DNA from: Geobacter sp. UBA6802 | GTDB taxonomy: Bacteria > Desulfobacterota > Desulfuromonadia > Geobacterales > Pseudopelobacteraceae | Length of the DNA stretch: 12,664 nt | NCBI GenBank assembly: GCA_002452325.1 | Contig: DKFG01000018.1 | Location: forward strand, 1,311-13,974 | Direction: 5' to 3' | Shown: one piece after another, positions 1-5,073 of the stretch | Position numbering within the stretch: position 1 is the first letter of the stretch | How the letters are laid out: every line of letters starts with the position of its first letter | Notes under the pieces: generated by a model | Database searches by the model: none | Told to the model about the DNA's origin: nothing | The model's input: only the letters and a program-made list of their open reading frames with translations | Program-made: the position numbers and the translations under genes

Positions 1-30
1 ACAGGCATCAGCATCAATCCAGATCTTCAT
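1..30 (-). CDS. YaiI/YqxD family (UPF0178, DUF188) protein, N-terminal fragment
   Basis: Only the first ten codons are inside the window. They read MKIWIDADAC, which matches the characteristic start of the UPF0178 family (E. coli YaiI begins MTIWVDADAC), a group with a PIN-like nuclease fold whose Asp residues near the N terminus are conserved. No biochemical role is firmly known. The ATG lies six bases beyond the stop codon of the toxin gene and no clear Shine-Dalgarno sequence is visible, so it may be read through from the toxin-antitoxin transcript. The call rests on ten residues of a very distinctive motif; the rest of the gene lies beyond the left edge. Confidence 0.72.
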   Translation of the reverse strand, partial: MKIWIDADAC

Positions 31-36
31 GGGTTT

Positions 37-312
37 CTAGCGGTAGACGTCATTATGACTGCCGATATCGAGCAGGGTAATTTCCTTTTCAGTAATCAGC
101 AGGGTCAGGGTAACGCGGTAGCTGTGAGTGAGGCTCACCGCCTGAATCCCTTTCAGCTTGCCGGTCAGGTGATGATGCTTCAGGTGGGGCTGGAATGGAT
201 CGGCTTCCAGGTCGCGTAGAGTAGTGGTGAATTTGCCCCACAATTCAGGATGATGTTTTACAAATTTTTCAGCCGCACGGGTGAAGCAGGCGGTCCAGAC
301 CAAGGTATACAT
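37..312 (-). CDS. Type II toxin, RelE/YafQ-like mRNA interferase family
   Basis: A 91-residue protein with the features of the RelE/ParE superfamily: a basic N-terminal helical part (residues about 10-35), a central HHLTGKLKG stretch (47-55), a strand with a conserved Tyr-Arg (Y65-R66), and a C-terminal DIGSHNDVY (82-90). This ending and the HLTGKLKG element resemble YafQ-type toxins, which cleave mRNA on the ribosome; that activity is known for the family and inferred here. The length is normal. The ATG begins one base after the antitoxin stop codon (TAG-C-ATG), so translation is probably coupled to the antitoxin. Which RelE subfamily it belongs to (mRNA interferase or gyrase-poisoning ParE type) cannot be settled by eye. 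Confidence 0.85.
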   Translation of the reverse strand: MYTLVWTACFTRAAEKFVKHHPELWGKFTTTLRDLEADPFQPHLKHHHLTGKLKGIQAVSLTHSYRVTLTLLITEKEITLLDIGSHNDVYR

Positions 313-313
313 G

Positions 314-577
314 CTAACCGTCCAGGCCTAATTCCTTGATCAGGTCAGCGGCGCTACCCCGCCGCACCCGACCGGCCTTCATGTCCTCCAAAGAGGCCTT
401 CACCCGCGCCACATAGGCCTCTTCAGCCTCGGCCACCAGCTCCTGATAACGGGCCTCGGTCAGCACCACATACTCGGGCCGGTTGTTGCGGATCAGATGC
501 ACATCACCTCGGGCAATCACATCATCAAGTGCAGCAAGTCCACGGCGCTTGATTTCTTGGGCTGGCATGGTATTCAT
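314..577 (-). CDS. Type II antitoxin, Phd/YefM family
   Basis: An 87-residue protein. Residues 1-45 fit the Phd/YefM fold, which binds DNA as a dimer: an N-terminal MPAQEIKRRGL segment, an Ile-Arg-Asn-Asn-Arg turn (29-33) and the strand PEYVVLTEARYQEL (34-47). The rest (48-87) is a charged helix that should wrap around the toxin, ending in an ADLIKELG segment. The family neutralises its partner toxin and represses its own operon. ATG 577 is preferred over the internal Met at codon 4 because AAAAGGAG sits seven bases ahead of it. The order antitoxin then toxin, with one base between, is the standard arrangement. The promoter region carries an inverted repeat that could be its operator. Confidence 0.87.
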   Translation of the reverse strand: MNTMPAQEIKRRGLAALDDVIARGDVHLIRNNRPEYVVLTEARYQELVAEAEEAYVARVKASLEDMKAGRVRRGSAADLIKELGLDG

Positions 578-578
578 A

Positions 579-600
579 CAAGTACTCCTTTTAATACTTG
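579..600. promoter_or_regulatory. Candidate operator of the toxin-antitoxin operon
   Basis: CAAGTA (579-584) and TACTTG (595-600) are perfect inverted arms separated by ten bases, directly ahead of the antitoxin ATG. The Shine-Dalgarno sequence (minus-strand AAAAGGAG) lies in the spacer. Phd/YefM antitoxins usually bind short palindromes near their own start, so an autoregulatory site is reasonable. The same arms could instead fold in the mRNA and hide the ribosome binding site. No convincing -35/-10 pair was found just upstream. Confidence 0.4.
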
Positions 601-663
601 ATCAGGAACTAAAATACTGCCACAGGCCAACCCATCGCGCAATCAAATTATTGCCTCAAAACA

Positions 664-690
664 GCAAAGGCGGCTCATTGGCCGCCTTGC
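664..690 (-). terminator. Rho-independent terminator after the FISUMP gene
   Basis: AAGGCGGC (667-674) pairs perfectly with GCCGCCTT (681-688) around a six-base loop, and flanking GC/GC bases extend it past one bulged base. On the minus strand the stem is followed by TGCTGTTTTG, a modest T-rich tail. It lies about 40 bases after the stop codon of the exported FISUMP protein and ahead of the antitoxin gene, so it separates the two units. Confidence 0.65.
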
Positions 691-728
691 AAATTACATG
701 GAGTGCCTACCGGAACTTCAACTGCTGA

Positions 729-1382
729 TTATTGATTCTCCCTGACACATCGTACCGACAGGCCGTCAGTTTTGAGGTAGCTGGCATAGTCCTCAATCCT
801 GTCTGAATCGTATTTGAGGTAGACACCTTTAACCAGCTTGGCATCGGCGCCGGTATAACTCCACCATGAACCCCAGAACCCGACATCGCCAAACATACCG
901 TAGGCATTAATGGAACCTCCCGGCAATCCATTGAATCCTACGCTGTTGGTACCATTTCCCTGTTCCTTCCATCCGGATTTGCTGCGCAACTGTTTGGCTG
1001 CCTTATCTTCAGCCCCTGCAAATCGGGCCAGTTCAGCCCAGTCTTCAACCGTTGCTACCCGCCAACCGTTTGGGGCCAGCCCTCTTTTATCTTGTATCGC
1101 ATACCAGTTGTAGAGCTTGCCGTACTTTTTCCCGTTTGCGGCCTTAAACTCGTAATAGCACCAAGCGGGGATTTTTTGATTGTATGCCTGCACCCAGGCT
1201 GCTGACGACTTGACTTCCTGAATTTTGTCACCATTACGAAACGCACCAACATTTAAATTCTCACTCATCCAGGTCTGGTTTCCGATTTGTACCGATGGAA
1301 AGCTCTCCTTGCCGGCTGCTAGGGCTGAGGCATGCTGCAGCAGCGCTAAAACGAAGAGTACGGCCATTAAAGTCTTTTTCAT
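729..1382 (-). CDS. Exported FISUMP-domain protein
   Basis: A 217-residue protein with a Sec signal peptide (MKK, then a hydrophobic stretch at residues 4-16, likely cleaved near ALAA at 20-23). The mature part is one FISUMP domain (Fibrobacter succinogenes major paralogous domain). It shows IGNQTWMSENLN (33-44), YGKLYNWYA (87-95), LAPNGWRVAT (102-111), a W-x-E-L helix, SGW (136-138), NGTNSVGFNGLPGG (143-156), WWSYTG (173-178) and the closing LSVRCVR (208-214). All of these are hallmark positions of the family. FISUMP domains occur in secreted or surface proteins and their function is not known. ATG 1382 is preceded by AGGAG with seven bases spacing. The gene is monocistronic: a terminator follows and a transposase lies upstream. 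Confidence 0.85.
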   Translation of the reverse strand: MKKTLMAVLFVLALLQHASALAAGKESFPSVQIGNQTWMSENLNVGAFRNGDKIQEVKSSAAWVQAYNQKIPAWCYYEFKAANGKKYGKLYNWYAIQDKRGLAPNGWRVATVEDWAELARFAGAEDKAAKQLRSKSGWKEQGNGTNSVGFNGLPGGSINAYGMFGDVGFWGSWWSYTGADAKLVKGVYLKYDSDRIEDYASYLKTDGLSVRCVRENQ

Positions 1383-1508
1383 AAAGGTTCTCCTGTACGT
1401 TCAAGGCGTAGTGTCAGCTGAATACATATCTCAGTACACCCCATGGATTACAGATCTGCGCGCCGCAACGCTCCAGATCCTTAGAAAACAACTCTAGCAA
1501 ACTCTAGC
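1383..1508. other. Intergenic region upstream of the FISUMP gene
   Basis: This 126-base stretch should hold the FISUMP promoter, but no -35/-10 pair with good spacing stands out. It contains an inverted repeat GATCTG (1453-1458) and CAGATC (1474-1479), and beside the transposon end a tandem pair of AACTCTAGC (1490-1498 and 1500-1508). The tandem pair is not repeated on the far side of the element, so it is not an obvious target-site duplication. Confidence 0.4.
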
Positions 1509-1533
1509 GTCAGGTCTTGAAATATCAGTTTTC
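1509..1533. repeat. Left inverted repeat of the transposase unit
   Basis: It begins GTCAGGTCTTGAAATATC and continues AGTTTTC. It matches the reverse complement of 2400-2424 at 24 of 25 positions (T against A at the 15th base). It overlaps the TGA stop of the transposase at 1525-1527. Confidence 0.85.
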
Positions 1534-2382
1534 ACCGCTGTTGATCACCTTGCTGATCGTCGTATAATGAACTCCAACTGCCTGCGCTATCTCCTTCAGC
1601 GTGTAGCCATGCGCGCTATATGCGTGGTGGATCAAACGGTTACGCTCCTGCTTCGTAATTGTCGTCTCCGTTAGAAAAATATCTGCAACAGCCGGACGCC
1701 CCACGTGGCGCTGCGTTCGAGGAATCTCAGGGATTTCCTCGCGTCCGCCGATCATTTCCTTTGCCTGCTGTAAAAATCCTTCGGTCCCAAGGATGATCTG
1801 ACCGGAGAGCTCCTCCCATGGGGTATCACCGGCAGTCATGCCCTCTTTGACAAATTGGCGATACAGACGTCGAGACTCCGTCAGTGATGCAGAGAAATTG
1901 GAAAGAATCCATTCCGTAGTGAGATACGGCGGCACGCCAGCCATGCCAAGGGTGGGAAGATAACTGCTCCATTGGTACTGTTCCACTCGCTCAACCATGT
2001 TCGCACGCACCGGGTTCAATACGACATAGCGACAGAGCTCAAGGAGGTGACTCTCCTTTTCCACCAGAACAGCCTTGAACCGCCCCTTGAAAACATGCCC
2101 GTCCTTGTGGTGTAGCCGATTGCAAGCCTGGGTGTAGACGCCGTTCAGATGGCGCATTCCGGCGGAAAGGTTTCCTTCCGGGGTTTCGATGAGGAGGTGA
2201 TAGTGATTACTCATCAGGCAGTAAGCGTGACAGAGCCAGTTGAAGCGTTTTACCGTCTGGCCGAGGATTGAGAGGAAGAGGTGACGGTCGTTGTCATCTT
2301 CAAAGATGTCCGACCGGGCGTTGCCGCGAGAGGTAACGTGATAGACAGCACCGGGGAATTCTATGCGTAAAGGTCGAGCCAT
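1525..2382 (-). CDS. REP-associated tyrosine transposase (HUH/Y1 family) with C-terminal HTH
   Basis: A 285-residue protein. It opens with MARPLRIEFPGAVYHVTSRGN, the usual start of the REP-associated tyrosine transposase family. The metal-binding HUH motif is H60-Y61-H62 in LMSNHYHLL, and the catalytic tyrosine is Y119 in ELCRYVVLNPVRA. So both parts of the active site are intact. Residues 247-282 (IHHAYSAHGYTLKEIAQAVG and on) form a DnaA/sigma-like helix-turn-helix found in many long family members. The enzyme nicks and joins single-stranded DNA through a phosphotyrosine link. No Shine-Dalgarno sequence precedes ATG 2382, so translation may be weak. The reading frame is complete, so the copy is potentially active. 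Confidence 0.92.
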   Translation of the reverse strand: MARPLRIEFPGAVYHVTSRGNARSDIFEDDNDRHLFLSILGQTVKRFNWLCHAYCLMSNHYHLLIETPEGNLSAGMRHLNGVYTQACNRLHHKDGHVFKGRFKAVLVEKESHLLELCRYVVLNPVRANMVERVEQYQWSSYLPTLGMAGVPPYLTTEWILSNFSASLTESRRLYRQFVKEGMTAGDTPWEELSGQIILGTEGFLQQAKEMIGGREEIPEIPRTQRHVGRPAVADIFLTETTITKQERNRLIHHAYSAHGYTLKEIAQAVGVHYTTISKVINSGEN

Positions 2383-2399
2383 GGAGGGGTTATAGCACA

Positions 2400-2424
2400 G
2401 AAAACTGATTTTTCAAGACCTGAC
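2400..2424. repeat. Right inverted repeat of the transposase unit
   Basis: It ends TTTTTCAAGACCTGAC, the mirror of the left repeat with one mismatch. It is followed by CCC, giving the longer GACCTGACCCC motif; the left copy lacks that extension. As far as I recall, the CAAGACCTGACCCC string often accompanies this transposase group in proteobacterial genomes, but I cannot verify that here. Confidence 0.85.
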
Positions 2425-2462
2425 CCCACAGGCGCCTGTTCCCTGCTCTACCCACAGGCGCC
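2425..2462. repeat. Direct repeat next to the transposase unit
   Basis: CCCACAGGCGCC occurs at 2425-2436 and again at 2451-2462, a 26-base period starting exactly at the right inverted repeat. The second copy encodes the last residues of the small exported ORF. The first copy continues as the perfect palindrome CAGGCGCCTG (2429-2438). It may be a scar of local duplication at the insertion point. Confidence 0.6.
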
Positions 2463-2594
2463 ACAGGTTGCGCTGATAACCAGCAAGCCGACGCCAACAT
2501 CGGCAGTCAGGCTGTCTGCACGGGATGGCAGCGGAGCAGTCAGCAGAATAATGGCGGTGAACAGCAGGCTCAGGAGGAAAGAAGTGTATTTCAT
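2448..2594 (-). CDS. Small exported protein of unknown function, possibly truncated
   Basis: A 48-codon ORF, ATG 2594 to TAG 2448. Minus-strand AAAAGGAG lies nine bases ahead of the ATG, a strong ribosome binding site much like that of the antitoxin gene. The product starts MKYTSFLLSLLF, continues as a hydrophobic segment to about residue 20, and has a likely cleavage site SRA-DS at 25-27. Only about 22 mature residues follow, ending ATCGACG with a C44-x-x-C47 pair. I do not recognise the family. The reading frame ends 24 bases before the transposase unit, inside a direct repeat. So this may be the 5' end of a longer gene cut by the insertion, or a genuine tiny exported peptide. The ribosome binding site and signal peptide together make chance unlikely. 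Confidence 0.55.
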   Translation of the reverse strand: MKYTSFLLSLLFTAIILLTAPLPSRADSLTADVGVGLLVISATCGACG

Positions 2595-2618
2595 GGAAGG
2601 ATACTCCTTTTATGAATC

Positions 2619-2649
2619 AGCTGAACAGAGAATGCTGATGTTGACAGCT
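2619..2649. promoter_or_regulatory. Imperfect dyad upstream of the small exported ORF
   Basis: AGCTGAACA (2619-2627) faces TGTTGACAGCT (2639-2649), complementary except for a two-base bulge. It lies 25 bases ahead of the small ORF, between it and the GGDEF remnant. It could be an operator or a leader hairpin, and there is no T-tract to make it a terminator. Confidence 0.25.
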
Positions 2650-2684
2650 TAGGAGTTATCCCGTTGTGTCAGGCTCCAAAGTTG

Positions 2685-2896
2685 TTAAGACTGAAACTGC
2701 AACGTATCATCCTGTAGGCCCGGCCCTGTGCTCCAGCCGCATGACACCCGGTTGCGTCCGGCCTGTTTTTGGCGCGGTACTGGGCGGCATCGGCGGTTTT
2801 GATCAGATCCTGCAGATTCATGCTGGGCTGCAGGATCCCCAGGCCGATGGAAACGGTGATGGACTGTTGGTTATTTAGTGAGCTTGCCGTGTGCAT
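2685..2896 (-). pseudogene. GGDEF (diguanylate cyclase) C-terminal remnant, frameshifted
   Basis: Read on the minus strand from about 2896, this encodes SITVSIGLGILQPSMNLQDL followed by IKTADAAQYRAK. That is the last third of a GGDEF domain (the VSIG strand and the ADxAxYRAK helix). At the A-run 2766-2770 the frame is lost. Shifting one frame restores QAGRNRV, the normal end of a GGDEF domain, and a TAA at 2685-2687. The catalytic GGDEF loop and everything upstream are missing; the piece begins 17 bases after the stop of the hybrid kinase. It therefore looks like the tail of a diguanylate cyclase gene that once stood next to the kinase. Too little remains for activity. Confidence 0.75.
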
Positions 2897-2912
2897 GGTC
2901 TGTCCTGGTGCG

Positions 2913-5072
2913 TCAGAGTCGTTGCAGATACATACCGATAGCCTGGGCGTACAGTTCAAACTCTTGCTCAAGAGCCTGGATCAGACGTTGATGGTCGGTG
3001 CCGATCCCTTTGCGTGCCGTTTCGGTCAGCTCTGTTGCCAGGCCATGGACCTGCCGGGCTCCAACGCTGCCTGAAAGCCCTTTGAGGGTATGGGCTTCCT
3101 GTGCAATCTCTGCATGGTTATTTTCAGCAACAAGCCGCTGCAGGGTTGCAATGTAGTCCGGTCCGGCCGTGCAGAAGGCCATGGTGACTTCCCGCAGCAG
3201 GTCATGGAATCCCAGGTTCAGGTAGTTGTTTCTGAGGTAGGTAATGTTCAGCACGCCATCAGGAATGACGGGATCCGCTGCTGATTCCACGAAAGCATGG
3301 TGAGTAACGGCTGCTGTTTCCTGGGATGCTGTCTCCGGAAACAGGCTGTCCACCAACCCCACCAGATCCTGCAGGTTCAGCGGTTTGGTCAGGTAGCCGT
3401 CCAGACCGGCTGCCATGAACCGTTCCCGGTCTCCCTTGACAGCATGGGCGGTCAGGGCAATGATCGGCACGCTGCTCAGCTCTTTGTCAGGCAGCGCCCG
3501 GATGGCCCTGGTGGCGGTGACGCCATCCATCAACGGCATGGAGATGTCGGTCAGGATCAGGTCGTAGCGTGAACGGGATGCTGCACGCACCAGTCCGCTG
3601 CCGTCCGCTGCGGTGGTGACCTGAAACCCCAGCCGCTCCAGCAGTGCTGATTGAATCCGGCGATTGATTTCGTTGTCATCGGCCAGGAGGACCGTAAGCG
3701 CGTAGTGCCGCGACGGCAGGGGGGCGGTGATGATCTCTTCCGTGGTTCTTTCCTCATGCACGGCCAGGCTGGATTGGGGCAGGAAGAGCCGCACGGAAAA
3801 GGTTGAGCCGATACCGGGCAGGCTGACCACACTGATGCTGCCCCCCATCATTTCTACCAGTTGCTTGCAGATGGTCAGCCCCAGCCCCACCCCTTCAAAA
3901 CTTCTGGTGCTGGAGCTGTCCAGCTGGGTGAACATCTCAAAGATCGATACCTGCTTGTCCGGCGGGATGCCGATGCCGGTATCCCGTATTAGCAGGCAGA
4001 TACCCACCAGTTCAGGGTGTGCGGGATCATCCGGCAGCCTGACAGCACTGAGGCTGACCGCTCCCTGCAGGGTGTATTTGATGGCGTTGTTGAGCAGGTT
4101 GCTGATCACCTGACTGATCCTGTCTGCGGCGCCCAGGTAGATTGGGGGCAGGGTTTCGTCAATGGTCAGGGTCATCATCAGCCCTTTTTTGTCGGCCATG
4201 TAACGGTACAGCCCGGCATTGCGCCGCAGCAGGGCATGGAGGTCAAACGGCTCCTGTACAAGTTCCAGTCTGCGTGTCTCAAGGCGTGAAAAATCGAGGA
4301 TGTCCTCCAGCAGGTGCAGCAGTGAGCGGGCTGCATTCTGTGAGTTGTGCAGCATCTCATGCTGGGCGTCAGACAGGGGGGTGTCAGCCAGCAGCCTGTT
4401 GATACCGATGATGGCGTTGAGCGGGGTGCGTACCTCATGGCTCATCACGGCCAGAAATTCGCTTTTGGCCTGAGACGCCTGTTCCGCAAACCGTTTGGAT
4501 GTTTCCAGTTCGCTACGGGCTTGCCAGAGTTCGGTGGTGTCCAGCAGACTCATTCTGATGGTGGCCAGGCCATGTTCCTCATCGGTGATCCGGGCAGCCT
4601 CAATTACGATATTCTTTGTCTGGTCGTCTTGCTGCAGCAGGCGGCATTCAAAGGTGCAGATCCCTTCGGATCTGCTGACCAGATGGATGAAGTCAATAAA
4701 GCCCGGTTGATCATCGGGGTGCAGAAACCGTTCAAAGGGGCGGTTGATCAGGCTGCCCCGGTCGTCAAGCAAGAGCGCCTCACCCGGCAGGTTGACCCGC
4801 ATGATCAGGCCGCGGTCATCCATCAGCAGATAGGCCAGCGGCGCCCGCTCAAACAGGTCCTGATACATGCGGTGGGAACGGTTCAGTTCTTCCTGGGTGG
4901 CCAGCAGCTCTTCGTTCTGGCAGCGTAGCTCCTCCTGATGGATGCTTAGCTGCTCAAGGGCATGGGAAAGGCGGTTCTGGTAGCTGTCAAGCTGCTCATC
5001 CAAGACTTCATCCTCCGGAGCTTGCTCTGGGGATATGTCTGCCTGCTCATGCTGTTTAGACGCCAAGGTCAT
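2913..5072 (-). CDS. PAS hybrid histidine kinase with receiver and HPt domains
   Basis: A 719-residue protein without a membrane segment, so probably cytoplasmic. Domains in order: heptad coiled coil (about 26-66, EEL at 47, 54 and 61); PAS (about 67-185); HisKA with H212 in SHEVRTPLN; HATPase with N box N325/N329, G1 D364-TGIGIP and G2 GVGLGL; receiver with acidic pair D465-D466, phosphoacceptor D509 in ILTDISMPLMDG and K563; HPt at about 605-719 with H661 in HTLKGLSGSVGA. All catalytic residues are present, so a His-Asp-His relay inside one protein is expected. It needs an outside response regulator, which is not in this window. ATG 5072 follows the CheB-CheR gene stop by one base (TAA-A-ATG), which suggests coupled translation and a shared sensor complex. 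Confidence 0.93.
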   Translation of the reverse strand: MTLASKQHEQADISPEQAPEDEVLDEQLDSYQNRLSHALEQLSIHQEELRCQNEELLATQEELNRSHRMYQDLFERAPLAYLLMDDRGLIMRVNLPGEALLLDDRGSLINRPFERFLHPDDQPGFIDFIHLVSRSEGICTFECRLLQQDDQTKNIVIEAARITDEEHGLATIRMSLLDTTELWQARSELETSKRFAEQASQAKSEFLAVMSHEVRTPLNAIIGINRLLADTPLSDAQHEMLHNSQNAARSLLHLLEDILDFSRLETRRLELVQEPFDLHALLRRNAGLYRYMADKKGLMMTLTIDETLPPIYLGAADRISQVISNLLNNAIKYTLQGAVSLSAVRLPDDPAHPELVGICLLIRDTGIGIPPDKQVSIFEMFTQLDSSSTRSFEGVGLGLTICKQLVEMMGGSISVVSLPGIGSTFSVRLFLPQSSLAVHEERTTEEIITAPLPSRHYALTVLLADDNEINRRIQSALLERLGFQVTTAADGSGLVRAASRSRYDLILTDISMPLMDGVTATRAIRALPDKELSSVPIIALTAHAVKGDRERFMAAGLDGYLTKPLNLQDLVGLVDSLFPETASQETAAVTHHAFVESAADPVIPDGVLNITYLRNNYLNLGFHDLLREVTMAFCTAGPDYIATLQRLVAENNHAEIAQEAHTLKGLSGSVGARQVHGLATELTETARKGIGTDHQRLIQALEQEFELYAQAIGMYLQRL

Positions 5073-5073
5073 T

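Larger units (their letters stand above)
1509..2424 (-). mobile_element. REP-associated Y1 transposase unit bounded by inverted repeats
   Basis: The transposase gene is enclosed by 25-base inverted repeats at 1509-1533 and 2400-2424 that differ at one position. This gives a compact unit of about 916 bases carrying one gene. The left repeat overlaps the last codons and stop of the transposase; the right one begins 17 bases ahead of its ATG. HUH/Y1 transposases of this group act on single-stranded DNA and recognise hairpins or short repeats, rather than making classical cut-and-paste ends. Whether the whole unit moves, or the repeats are binding sites for the enzyme, cannot be told from one copy. 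No flanking target duplication was seen. Confidence 0.7.

Noticed and set aside
1490..1508. Tandem AACTCTAGC pair as a target-site duplication of the transposase unit
   Set aside because: Both copies are on the same side of the element and no copy is found after the right inverted repeat.
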